From Streptomyces sp. NBC_01210 (GTDB lineage: Bacteria; Actinomycetota; Actinomycetes; Streptomycetales; Streptomycetaceae), in the NCBI RefSeq assembly GCF_036010325.1, contig NZ_CP108549.1, positions 496,001 through 560,000 on the forward strand: 64,000 nt of DNA, written 5' to 3'. The stretch's first letter is position 1; each line of letters opens with the position of its first letter. The position numbers and the translations under genes are program-made. The notes under the pieces are model-generated. The model worked only from the letters and a program-made list of their open reading frames with translations. It did no database searches and was not told where the DNA came from. Shown piece by piece: positions 53,930 to 62,719 of this stretch.

Positions 53930-54685
53930 GACAGCTCTCTTTCCTCGTACCTGTGTTGATGCCGGATGCTACCCACACTGACCGTGTTTATAGAACGCTG
54001 AAGTAGCTGGTAAATCTCGTACGGCGCTGCCGGCACGAGTGAAGTGCCGCCGGCACCCAGTCCCCCGTCGTGTGTCCAGGGCGCCGAATGGCTCGTCGAC
54101 AAGCGGTAGTTCGGGCCGCCGTGCTCAAGGGCCTGGCCCAACTCCGAATAGTGTGCGGGATTCTGCCGGGTGAGCAACGACCGGCAGCGTCGCCAGGAAG
54201 TGACTGCAGCAAGTCACCACCCTGATAGCCGGACACCGAATGTGAGGCCCACGCGATTTCATGCTCGTCGACGCGCCACCCCAACCATGCGAAAGCTCGT
54301 TGGCTCACCGGCTCCGAGGCTGGACCACTGTGCGTAATCGCAGACCGTAGCCCTTGACAGCGCCTCCTCACGGCCCGCAGGATCGCCCCGTGAAGCTGTC
54401 AGACAGCCAGACAGGTGGCCCGGTGGCCCGGTGCGGACTTCCTGCCGGTTCACGCCCGCCCGGTGCGCTACCGCCGTAGTTCACGCCCGTGAGATCGACA
54501 CTCTCGTTGCGGCCCATGCCGAGCCTTGCGGTGTTTGACCGGGCGGGCTCTTCCCTGCCGCTGGGGAGGGAGCCGCTACCTGCCCTTCGCCGTCAGCGGT
54601 CCGCAATGGCATGACCCGAATTCCTCTCCGGCAGCGGCAATGAGTGCCGCAGAAACCGACCACGTCCAGGACAAGGCCCTAATCG
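53930..54685. other. 750-base region without recognised gene
   Basis: A minus-strand frame near 54200-54300 reads SQRAFAWLGWRVDEHEIAWA and SVSGYQGGDLLQSLPG, which is protein-like but unassigned and lacks clear ends. It may be a gene relic. The promoter of the response regulator should lie in the last 100 bases. Confidence 0.4.
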
Positions 54686-55450
54686 ATGCAAACCCAGACA
54701 ATACGGCGCATCTATCCGTGCCCACCGGTCCGCGCGCACATGCCGACGTTGGTGTCGGTCGACGAGACCACGAGTTCGACGTTGGCCCTGAGGCTGGGCC
54801 AAGCGGGTCTCGCGCTCGGCGCCGCTGTGCGTTGGGGAAGCGAGTCGGCCTGCGCCTCCGTACTGGAACGAAGACCGGCGATGATCCTGCTCGACGTGCC
54901 CACGACGGAGGCCGACGGGCTGGCAAGGCTCGTCCGGGCCGCCTCTTTGATCGCCCCCGTCGCCGTCCTGCGCCCCGACGGGCGGGATGCCGTCGCCGCG
55001 TTCACAGCCGGCGCATTCGACGTCCTCGACCGGCAGAGACCGGCCGCTGAGCTGGCCTGGCGCATCCATGCCGACCTGAGACGCCGCCCACCCACGCCGG
55101 AGCCGCGTGGGTCAGCGGGGAGTACCGCCAGCCAGCGCCTCCTGTTCGACCTGATCGCCAGAGCGCAGGCTCCCGTCTGCTGCCATCATCTGAGACTGCT
55201 CCTGGGAACAACCTGCCTGCCCATGACGCTTCGGGCACTCAAGGCACGTATCCAACGGCTGCTGCCCGACTTCGCCGACCACGGACTGGCACTGATCGTG
55301 GACCAGCAGTGGGGGCTGGCGACCTACCGCACCCGGAGCGCGGCTCCCGGCACCGGTGCCCCCGGCCCGCCGAAGTCGCGGCCACCCCTCGAACTGCCTG
55401 CGGCTCCGGTCCCACCCGCGTCGATCGTCCAGCTGCCCACCGCCACCTGA
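54686..55450 (+). CDS. atypical response-regulator-like protein
   Basis: A 254-residue protein. Residues about 20-125 look like a degenerate receiver: PAMILLDVPTTEADGLARLV has the phospho-Asp position in LLDVP, and GAFDVLDRQRPAAELAWRIH matches the end of a receiver, but the acidic pair near the N-terminus is not apparent. The C-terminal part (LFDLIARAQAPVCCHHLRLL, RALKARIQRLLPDFADHGLA, VDQQWGLATYR) resembles an OmpR-type winged helix. A Pro-rich tail follows. Start ATG at 54686 or 54740 (MPTLVSVDETTSSTLALRLG). No kinase gene is adjacent; signalling is probably phosphorylation-independent. Confidence 0.7.
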   Translation: MQTQTIRRIYPCPPVRAHMPTLVSVDETTSSTLALRLGQAGLALGAAVRWGSESACASVLERRPAMILLDVPTTEADGLARLVRAASLIAPVAVLRPDGRDAVAAFTAGAFDVLDRQRPAAELAWRIHADLRRRPPTPEPRGSAGSTASQRLLFDLIARAQAPVCCHHLRLLLGTTCLPMTLRALKARIQRLLPDFADHGLALIVDQQWGLATYRTRSAAPGTGAPGPPKSRPPLELPAAPVPPASIVQLPTAT

Positions 55451-55520
55451 GCCGCCCCAAGAGCCGCACAGCCCCGTACGGTCAAGCCGGCACACAGCTG
55501 ATGGCAATTGAAGGGGATCT

Positions 55521-56456
55521 TCAGTGGGCGATGCTGTCGATCAGCTCCCGTGCGCCCTGGCGCAGCAGGGTGACGGCGACGGATGTGCCCAGGGTGGCGG
55601 GGTCCAGGGGGCCGGCCCATTCGTGGGCGTTGAGGACGGTCTTGCCGTCGGGGGTGAACACGCAGGCGCGCAGGGAGAGGTCTCCGTTGCGATGAGACTT
55701 GGCGTAGCCGGCGATGGGGCTGTTGCAGTGGCCCTGGAGGACGTGAAGAAACATACGTTCCGCGGTGGTCTCGCGGTAGGTGTCAGCGTCGCCGAGGGCG
55801 CTGACGGTGTCGATGAGGGTGGTGTCGCCCTCGCGGCATTGCAGGGCGAGGACTCCGGCTCCGATCGGCGGACACATCACCTCGGGCGAGAGGACCTCCG
55901 TGATCACGTCGGTGCGGCCGATGCGCTCCAGGCCGGAAACGGCGAGGAGGAGAGCGTCGGCTTCGCCGGCGGCGAGTTTCTCCAGACGTCGGTTGGCGTT
56001 GCCGCGGAACGGCACGCACTCCAAGTGCGGGTGGGAAGCGGCGAGTTGGGCGACGCGGCGCACGGAGGAGGTGCCGATCCTTGCGCCGGCCGGGAGTTCG
56101 TCGAGCGTGAGGCCGTGGGGGTGGATGAGGGCGTCTCGGATGTCGTCGCGCTTGAGGAATGCGGCGAAGGTCGTGCCCGCGGGGAGGGGCCGGTCGGCGG
56201 GGACGTCCTTGACGCAGTGCACCGCGAGGTCCGCCTCGCCTGCGAGGAGGGCGGCATCCACCTCCTTGGTGAACGCCCCCTTCCCTTCGACCAGGGAGAG
56301 GTCGCCCATCCACTTGTCGCCAGTTGTCTTGACCGGGACCACCTCGGTCGTGGTGGCGGGGTGGAGCGCGGCCAGCTCGGTGCGGACGCGCTCCACCTGG
56401 GCCAGGGCCATGGGCGAGTCGCGGGAGACGATACGGATCAGCTCAGGGGCGGACAT
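55521..56456 (-). CDS. hemC: hydroxymethylbilane synthase (HemC)
   Basis: A 311-residue porphobilinogen deaminase. It contains [38 protein letters not shown] with VKDVP (substrate-binding KD), [20 protein letters not shown] and the dipyrromethane-cofactor loop [13 protein letters not shown] with Cys244. It condenses four porphobilinogens to hydroxymethylbilane in tetrapyrrole synthesis. ATG at 56456 ([15 protein letters not shown]) preferred. Streptomyces normally have hemC in a hemACD cluster; here no hem gene is nearby, so this is probably a second, stand-alone copy. It is convergent with the response-regulator gene. Confidence 0.95.
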   Translation of the reverse strand: MSAPELIRIVSRDSPMALAQVERVRTELAALHPATTTEVVPVKTTGDKWMGDLSLVEGKGAFTKEVDAALLAGEADLAVHCVKDVPADRPLPAGTTFAAFLKRDDIRDALIHPHGLTLDELPAGARIGTSSVRRVAQLAASHPHLECVPFRGNANRRLEKLAAGEADALLLAVSGLERIGRTDVITEVLSPEVMCPPIGAGVLALQCREGDTTLIDTVSALGDADTYRETTAERMFLHVLQGHCNSPIAGYAKSHRNGDLSLRACVFTPDGKTVLNAHEWAGPLDPATLGTSVAVTLLRQGARELIDSIAH

Positions 56457-57035
56457 GTCGCCCACGATAGACCGTCAGATCCGTGCGCGTACCACCGGCT
56501 TGGGCGCCCATCTCGGCGGTGTGACAGGTGGGTTGGGCTGCTCGGGCAGGTGTGCGAGGAGGGCATCGGCACATGGCTGGTGGCCGGCGGGCCGGATGGC
56601 CTGCGGCATCAGGTCTACGCGACCTACCGGCCGCCCGGCTCCGGCAGGTCGATGAGGCGGTGGAACACCCCCGGGCGGCAGTCGACGTACGCGAGGGAGA
56701 GGCGAGGGAGAGGCGAGAGCCACTGTAGGTGTCGAGCCATGTGTCCGCGTCCGCGGTCTCGAAGGTGATCCATCGTCGCCCAGGGTGGTCACGACCGCCT
56801 GCCGGGCTTTGCCCGGCCTGCAGGCCGCCCCCGCCAACCAGTTCACCCTCACCGGTGCGTACGCTTCCCGCTTGGGCGAACCGGTGATTGAACGAAAGCT
56901 GCCGGCAGGCCGTACAGATAAGGGCGGCCCCGAGCTCCCAGGCCTGGTCCGCCGTGCCACCACCGGGCTTCGCATGGAAGGACCTTCGGGTTGTCACTCT
57001 TCACGCGCCCTCGTCGGCGTCCGAATACGGACAGG
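56457..57035. other. intergenic with a decayed minus-strand gene
   Basis: On the minus strand about 56640-56780 the sequence reads WITFETADADTWLDTYSGSR, then in another frame LAYVDCRPGVFHRLIDLPEP. An 11-base tandem duplication (GAGGGAGAGGC repeated at about 56693-56715) falls exactly at the frame change. The family is unknown. Confidence 0.4.
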
Positions 57036-58871
57036 ATGGCGGAGGGCCTGACACCGGACGATGCCGTCGCAGGTCAGAACGCCGCCGCGAGTGACGGCAC
57101 CGGCGATCGTGAGGACGCCACCGCAGGTGACGCCGCCAGTGACGCCCCGGCCGACCGGGCCGACCCGGACGAGGCTGTCGCAGACGGCGGCTGGCGGGGC
57201 AAGCACCCGGCCGCGGCACAGGCCGTGGGGTGGGTGACCACCGCCCTGGCCGCCGTGCTTGTGCTCTTCGCCCTCCTCGTACCGAACGAACTCGGCCGCC
57301 TCACGCCCGGCGCGTTCGCGCGCATCCCGGTGGAGGGGATCTTCGGCGCTGCCGTGCTGCTCGTCCTGCCGCCGAAAGCGAGGCGGGTCGGAGCGGTCAT
57401 CGCCGGGGTCGGCCTCGGCCTGGTGACCATCCTGAACCTCCTCGACATGGGCTTCTACTGGGTTCTCGACCGACCGTTCGACCTGGTGCTCGACTGGATC
57501 CTGTTCGACGACGCCGAGTCGTTCCTCAAGGACTCCGTCGGCCCGGCCGGCGCAATCGGTGCCGTGATCGGGGTCGTGATCCTCGTCCTCGCCCTGCTCC
57601 TCCTCATGACGCTGGCGGTCGTCCGGCTGAGCCGCCTCATAGCCCGGCACAGTGCCATGGCGACCCGCACCACCGTGATACTCGGGACCGCCTGGATCAC
57701 CTGTGTGGCGTTGGGCGTGCAGATTGCCGGCGTGCCGGTCGCTTCCAGGAACACGGCCGAGCTCGCCCAGCACCGCGCGCAGGCGGTACGTGCCGGCATC
57801 AAGGACGAGCGGGAGTTCGCCAAGGAAGCCGGCGTCGACAAGTTCAGCGACACCCCGGCCGACCAGCTGTTGACCGGGCTGCGCGGCAAGGACGTCATCT
57901 TCGCCTTCATCGAGAGCTACGGCCGCAGCGCGGTCGAGGACCCGGCAATGGCGTCGCAGGTCGGCACGGTGCTCGCCAACGGGACCAGTCGGCTGCGCGC
58001 GGCAGGGTTCTCCTCCCGAAGCGCCTTCCTCACCTCGCCGACCTTCGGCAGTGGCAGTTGGCTGGCGCACTCCACTTTCATGTCAGGCCTGTGGATCAAA
58101 AACCAGCAGCGCTACCGCAGCGTCACCTCGAGCGACCATTTGACCCTCACCGGCGCCTTTCAGCGCGCCAACGCCTGGCGAACGGTGGGCATCATGCCGG
58201 GCGTCACCCGGTCCTGGCCGGAGGGGCAGTTCTACGGCCTCGACAACGTGTACGACTCCCGGGAGCTCGGGTACAAAGGCCCGAAGTTCAGCTGGGCGCC
58301 CGTCCCCGACCAGTACAGCCTTTCGGCCTTCGAGCGCCTCGAGCACGGCAAACCGGGCAACAAGCCGTTGATGAGCGAGATCATCCTCGTCTCCAGCCAC
58401 AACCCCTGGGCGCCCATCCCCAAGACGATCGGCTGGGACAAGCTCGGCGACGGCTCCGTCTACAACACCATCAAAAAGGAGGGCAAGGACCCCAAGGAGG
58501 TGTGGAAGGACGCCGACCAGGTGCGCACCGAGTACCGGCGTTCCATCGAATACTCGGTGAGCAGCCTCGTCTCCTACGTGGAGAAGTACGGAAACGACAA
58601 CACCGTGCTCGTCTTCCTCGGCGACCACCAGCCCGCCTCGATCGTCACCGGCGCCCACGCCAGCCGGGACGTACCCATCGCGATCGTCGCCCACGACCCG
58701 GCCGTCATGGACCGGATTGCCGGCTGGGGCTGGCAGGACGGCCTGAAACCTGGTCCGAAGGCCCCGGTCTGGCGGATGGATTCCTTCCGCGACCGGTTCC
58801 TGACCGCCTACGGCCCACAGCCCGGCCACACCCCGGCGGCGCCAACCCGGAGTATCTCGCAGCATCGGTGA
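57036..58871 (+). CDS. membrane-bound sulfatase-family protein (LTA-synthase-like)
   Basis: A 611-residue protein. An acidic N-terminus (about 60 residues) precedes five membrane helices, including AVGWVTTALAAVLVLFALLV, AVIGVVILVLALLLLMTLAV and TVILGTAWITCVALGVQIAG. The extracytoplasmic catalytic domain starts near KDVIFAFIESYGRSAVEDPA, with Ser/Tyr at the nucleophile position, and continues through FGSGSWLAHSTFMSGLWIKN and VLVFLGDHQPASIVTGAHAS (metal-binding DH). This is the alkaline-phosphatase-superfamily layout of lipoteichoic-acid synthase-like enzymes, which transfer phosphoglycerol-like groups outside the cell. ATG at 57036. Stands alone; convergent with the ADH gene. Confidence 0.9.
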   Translation: MAEGLTPDDAVAGQNAAASDGTGDREDATAGDAASDAPADRADPDEAVADGGWRGKHPAAAQAVGWVTTALAAVLVLFALLVPNELGRLTPGAFARIPVEGIFGAAVLLVLPPKARRVGAVIAGVGLGLVTILNLLDMGFYWVLDRPFDLVLDWILFDDAESFLKDSVGPAGAIGAVIGVVILVLALLLLMTLAVVRLSRLIARHSAMATRTTVILGTAWITCVALGVQIAGVPVASRNTAELAQHRAQAVRAGIKDEREFAKEAGVDKFSDTPADQLLTGLRGKDVIFAFIESYGRSAVEDPAMASQVGTVLANGTSRLRAAGFSSRSAFLTSPTFGSGSWLAHSTFMSGLWIKNQQRYRSVTSSDHLTLTGAFQRANAWRTVGIMPGVTRSWPEGQFYGLDNVYDSRELGYKGPKFSWAPVPDQYSLSAFERLEHGKPGNKPLMSEIILVSSHNPWAPIPKTIGWDKLGDGSVYNTIKKEGKDPKEVWKDADQVRTEYRRSIEYSVSSLVSYVEKYGNDNTVLVFLGDHQPASIVTGAHASRDVPIAIVAHDPAVMDRIAGWGWQDGLKPGPKAPVWRMDSFRDRFLTAYGPQPGHTPAAPTRSISQHR

Positions 58872-58991
58872 GGACCCGTCAGGCTGTGCGACTCCGGACC
58901 CGACTCGGGAGCCCCCTTTCCTCCGTAGGACGAGATGCCGCTGCACTGACCACTGAGCGGTGCCCGAGCGGGCGGGCCGCGCGGCAGTGGA

Positions 58992-60014
58992 TCATGACGT
59001 GACGAGTACCGCGACCCCGGTGACGCGACCGACCGCAAGATCTTCCAGGGCTTGGTCGGCCCTGCGCATCGGATAGCGCGTGACCCGCACCGTAGGCCGC
59101 AGCCGCGCCGCTTCGGCGAGGAAGGCACGGCCGTCCTCGCGGGTGTTGGCCGTGACGCTGCGCACGGTCCGCTCCTGAAAGAGATGCTGGTCGTAGTCGA
59201 GCGGAGGCATGGCACTCAGGTGGATACCGGCGATCGCGAGTGTGCCGCCGCGGTCCAGCGCCTCGAGCGCCGCCGGCACAAGGCGCCCGGCCGGGGCGAA
59301 CAGGATCGCGGCATCCAGCGGCCGCGGGGGTGCGCCCTCTCCGGCGGACGCCGCCCCGAGTTCCAGCGCCAGCCGTTGCGCTGGTGGCGACCGAGTGACG
59401 ACATGGACCTCAGCACCCCGCGCGATGGCGAGCTGGGCGGTCAGATGCGCGGAGGCTCCGAACCCGTAGATGCCGAGCCGACCGCCGCGCGGCAGGTCGG
59501 CCCGCTGAAGCGCCCGATAGCCGATGATTCCGGCGCACAGCAGTGGCGCGGCTTCCTCGTCACCCCACCCATCCGGCAGGACGTAGGCAAATCGAGCATC
59601 CACGACCATGTAGTCGGCGAAGCCACCGTGGATGTCCCAGCCGGTATAGCGGGAGTCGGGGCACAGATTCTCCCGCCCGGTACGGCAGTAGTGGCACTGC
59701 CCGCAGGTTTCCGCCAGCCAGGCAGCCCCTGCCCGGTCACCGACGCGGAAGTTCTGAACGGCGGACCCCGCGGCGATCACCTCGCCCACGACCTCGTGGC
59801 CCGGCGTGCAGCGTGGCCGGTGGGGTGCCAGGTCACCCTCGGCCAGATGCAGGTCGGTCCGGCACACCCCGCAGGTGCGCACGCGCAGCAACAGCTCACT
59901 CGGGCCGGGCGCGGAAGTCTCGCGCTCCACAAACCGCAGCGGGGCGGACGCGATCGGCACGGGGTGCTCGACAACCCAGGCGGATGTAACCACCGGACTC
60001 GGGGGCACCGTCAT
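58992..60014 (-). CDS. zinc-dependent alcohol dehydrogenase
   Basis: A 340-residue MDR-superfamily enzyme. Catalytic zinc ligands are in [18 protein letters not shown] and [10 protein letters not shown]; structural zinc Cys residues are in [17 protein letters not shown]. The NAD(P) fold shows [17 protein letters not shown]. The nearest type I recall is AdhP/AdhA-like (CGVCRTDLH). It probably oxidises or reduces a small alcohol/aldehyde. ATG at 60014 ([20 protein letters not shown]) with AGGAGAG five bases upstream. It ends about 120 bases from the convergent sulfatase gene. Confidence 0.95.
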   Translation of the reverse strand: MTVPPSPVVTSAWVVEHPVPIASAPLRFVERETSAPGPSELLLRVRTCGVCRTDLHLAEGDLAPHRPRCTPGHEVVGEVIAAGSAVQNFRVGDRAGAAWLAETCGQCHYCRTGRENLCPDSRYTGWDIHGGFADYMVVDARFAYVLPDGWGDEEAAPLLCAGIIGYRALQRADLPRGGRLGIYGFGASAHLTAQLAIARGAEVHVVTRSPPAQRLALELGAASAGEGAPPRPLDAAILFAPAGRLVPAALEALDRGGTLAIAGIHLSAMPPLDYDQHLFQERTVRSVTANTREDGRAFLAEAARLRPTVRVTRYPMRRADQALEDLAVGRVTGVAVLVTS

Positions 60015-60053
60015 CACTCTCCTGCCCGCTCTTCATCTCTCAGCCGGCGAACG

Positions 60054-60285
60054 TCACCGACGAACAGTGGTCAGCGCTACCTTCGGGTTGGCGGCGAGCG
60101 CCCGCACCTCGTACGCACTTGGCAGGGTGCAGATGACGATGTCAGCGCCGGACCAGAGGAAGCCGAGGGGGACGACGCGTGGCCCTCCGTCCAGCGGTGT
60201 AAGCCACGCGAGCAGGGATGTCCGAGGACATGAGCTCGAGCGCGAGCGGCTTGTTCAGGACCTCGGCGACTTCTCTTCGATCCAC
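60054..60285 (-). pseudogene. PPOX-family protein, frameshifted and truncated
   Basis: GTG at 60285 with AGGAGG upstream opens VDRREVAEVLNKPLALELMS and SDIPARVAYT. One base is then lost and the other frame continues LDGGPRVVPLGFLWSGADIV, ICTLPSAYEVRALAANPKVA to TGA at 60054. It is a pyridoxamine-oxidase-like protein (about 140 residues in intact members) cut to about 75 and broken by the frameshift near 60200. Confidence 0.8.
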
Positions 60286-60409
60286 TTCGGCCTCCTGCGG
60301 GGGCGTTTGGCCTGTCGGCAGAGCACGATACGTCCCGGTGCGGCCCACTGTGCCGACGGCGCGCCCGGCGTGCTGGGCCGCCTGAGGTGACCACCAGCTG
60401 CTGCCTCTC

Positions 60410-60829
60410 CTACGCCGGCGCGCTGTGGGCCCGCTCACGCAACGCCAGCCACTCCTGAAGCTCGATCAGATTTCCTTCCGGGTCCTTCAGATACGCGACC
60501 CGCATCCGGTCGCCCATCGGTCCCGGGTCCCGGACGAACTCCGCCCCCCGCGAGGCGAGCTCGGCGTGCGCGGCGTCCAGGTCATCCACCCGCAGCACCA
60601 CCAGAGCCCGGTATCCGTTCGGATCACTCTCCAACCCCGGCAGCACACCGGCCATTTGCGCTCGGTCCTGCAGCGCGATCGCGGCGTGTCCGGTATCGGG
60701 ACTGAGCTTGGCGTACGGGCCGCTCTCGGCCTCGAACTGCGGCTTGAGTCCCAGCACATCCCGGTAAAAGCGATAGACGGCGGGGAAGTCGGCCACCAGA
60801 AGGCGTATCTGGGTGAGTTCCATACCCAT
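60410..60829 (-). CDS. VOC/glyoxalase-family protein
   Basis: A 139-residue vicinal-oxygen-chelate protein. It shows MELTQIRLLVADFPAVYRFY, RDVLGLKPQFEAESGPYAKL and VLRVDDLDAAHAELASRGAE, ending RVAYLKDPEGNLIELQEWLA with the C-terminal metal Glu. ATG at 60829 or 60823. Substrate unknown: resistance proteins and small-molecule isomerases share this fold. It is divergent from the HAD gene with only 66 bases between them. Confidence 0.92.
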   Translation of the reverse strand: MGMELTQIRLLVADFPAVYRFYRDVLGLKPQFEAESGPYAKLSPDTGHAAIALQDRAQMAGVLPGLESDPNGYRALVVLRVDDLDAAHAELASRGAEFVRDPGPMGDRMRVAYLKDPEGNLIELQEWLALRERAHSAPA

Positions 60830-60895
60830 CTTTCTATCCCAGTTCCGGTCCCGGTTCCGAGCGCCGGGCGCCGGGCGGTTCAGTAACATCGGGCG

Positions 60896-61706
60896 ATGAA
60901 ACCTCCTCGGTTGATCGCCACCGATCTCGACGGCACACTCCTGCGCCGAGGCGGCGTTCTCTCGGAGCGCACCGCGCGCGCCCTGCGCAGCGTCGTCGAC
61001 GCCGGTGCGGAGATCGTCCTCGTCACCGCCCGGCCACCCCGGTTCGTCGACATGCTCACCACCGCGACCGGCCTGGTCGGAACGGCGGTGTGCAGCAACG
61101 GTGCCCTCGTCTACGACGTCGCGGTGCGCACCGTCGTCGAAACACGGGCCCTGCCGGTGGCCGCCGCCCGCCAGGTGGCCACCGTGCTCTCGGAAGCCGC
61201 ACCCGGACTGGGCTACGCCGTGGAGACGGGCCATCAGGTTCTGTACGAGCCGGGGTTCGGGCTTCGGTTCCCCGGGGGGCGCCGACACCGAGGTGGCAGT
61301 GGCGTCCCTGCTGGACCTGTGGCTGACCGATGTACCCATCACCAAGCTGCTCGCCTGGTCGGCGCAGCTCGATGCGGACTTCCTGCTCGCAGCCGCGGAA
61401 GCGTCGGCCGGCGGGGTGGCGCAGTTCACCCACTCGGGCGGAGTGGGTCTGCTGGAGATCAGCGCGCCGGGTGTCAGTAAGGCAAGCACCCTCGCTGCCC
61501 TGTGCGCCGCGCGCGGAATCGACTCCTCGGAGGTGGTCGCGTTCGGCGACATGCCGAACGACCTGGCCATCCTGCAATGGGCAGGCACCGGCTTCGCCAT
61601 GGCCAACGCCCATCCTGCGGTGCTCTCCGCGGTGCGGCGGCACACCGTGTCGAACGAGGAAGACGGGGTGGCTGTCATCCTCGAACAGCTCTTCAGCAAG
61701 GCCTGA
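60896..61706 (+). pseudogene. HAD (Cof-type) phosphatase broken by a G-run frameshift
   Basis: The first frame reads MKPPRLIATDLDGTLLRRGG (motif I DLDGT), VLVTARPPRFVDMLTTATGL and AVCSNGALVYDVAVRTVVET to about 61280. It continues only in the +1 frame: GADTEVAVASLLDLWLTDVP, LEISAPGVSKASTLAALCAA and VVAFGDMPNDLAILQWAGTG (motif IV GDMPND), ending at 61706. The shift lies at CCCCGGGGGGCGCC (about 61271-61284), where one extra G explains it. All motifs of a Cof-type sugar-phosphate or FMN phosphatase are otherwise intact, so a recent mutation or sequencing error is likely. Confidence 0.85.
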
Positions 61707-62134
61707 TCGGCTCGGACCGGTGCGATCGGCCGGGCTGGCCTTCCGGCAATCGACCATAGGCCCGGGGCCTGCTCCGGGAGTGCAATCGGCTTGCCCCAGC
61801 GCGCCCCGTTGCGCGCGGGGCGGGGCGAGTGCCTCCGGTGGCCGCGGCGGACGGCGTACCTCGGGCCGGAGAGCATCGATGTGGAGGCTGGAGGGTGGCT
61901 TCCAGTGGGCGACCCTGCCGTGTGGCCTACGCCGCGGGTGACTGGACCCGACCCGACTCCACCCTCGGACGGGGTGCGGGTACTGCCTAAGTCGCTCTGT
62001 TTCATCGACGCCGTCGGCTCCCATCTGCGCGTCCGGGACCCCACTACGAACGCGGCCATTCCTCTCGTCCTCGCCATTGCCGCGCTCACGGTGCGCCTGG
62101 CGACCATCTGACGGCGCGCCGATCCCCGCTGGGC
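61707..62134. other. intergenic, no gene recognised
   Basis: About 430 bases. A plus-strand frame ending at 62111 finishes with a hydrophobic helix (AAIPLVLAIAALTVRLATI), but the rest is of low-complexity composition and has no ribosome-binding site; I do not call it. Confidence 0.4.
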
Positions 62135-62587
62135 TCACCCGCCCCCGAGTGAGCCGACATCGTGACCGTTGGCGGTCAGCGTGACGTCGATGTTGCCCCG
62201 TGTGGCATTCGAGTAAGGACACACCTGATGTGCGGCAGCGACGATCCGCGCTGACTGCTCAGGATCCTGAATCTGCGGCAGGGTTACATGGAGCTCAACC
62301 GCGATCTTGAAACCATGATCCTCGGTGGGAAGGAGGCTGACCCGACTGTCGATCGAAACGTCGCCCGTCTCGACGCGTTCGCGACGCCCCACCACGCCGA
62401 GTGCACCCTCGAAGCAGGCCGCATAACCCACTGCGAAGAGCTGCTCCGGGTTCGTGCCACCCCCATCGCCGCCCATCTCTTTCGGCACACGGAGCTGGAC
62501 GTCCAGGACCCCGTCATTTGTGCGCCCATGGCCGCTGGCGCGACCGCCTGTGACGGTTGCCTCCGCCGTGTAAAGAACTCGTGCCAT
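62135..62587 (-). CDS. ohr: organic hydroperoxide reductase Ohr
   Basis: A 150-residue OsmC/Ohr-family thiol peroxidase. It begins MARVLYTAEATVTGGRASGH and has the two redox Cys: Cys58 in YAACFEGALG and Cys123 in HQVCPYSNATRGN, ending VTLTANGHDV. Ohr reduces organic hydroperoxides with lipoylated partners. ATG at 62587 follows GGAGG by five bases. No MarR-type OhrR gene is adjacent, so regulation comes from elsewhere. It is followed by the sensor kinase gene on the same strand upstream. Confidence 0.95.
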   Translation of the reverse strand: MARVLYTAEATVTGGRASGHGRTNDGVLDVQLRVPKEMGGDGGGTNPEQLFAVGYAACFEGALGVVGRRERVETGDVSIDSRVSLLPTEDHGFKIAVELHVTLPQIQDPEQSARIVAAAHQVCPYSNATRGNIDVTLTANGHDVGSLGGG

Positions 62588-62719
62588 CTCGACCTCCACT
62601 CCGGATCTCCCGCCGACACACCGCACCCGCCACGTCGCCGAAACAAAGTACGGCGACACGACGGGGCGTCCGAGGCAGGACCGTTCCGGCAGGAGATTCC
62701 TCTCTGATGCGGGCACCTC

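Noticed and set aside
55524..56768. Long plus-strand frame opposite hemC
   Set aside because: Gly/Val/Glu-rich reverse image of hemC with no family features.
61791..62111. Plus-strand frame with a C-terminal hydrophobic segment
   Set aside because: No ribosome-binding site, low-complexity composition and no recognisable domain.
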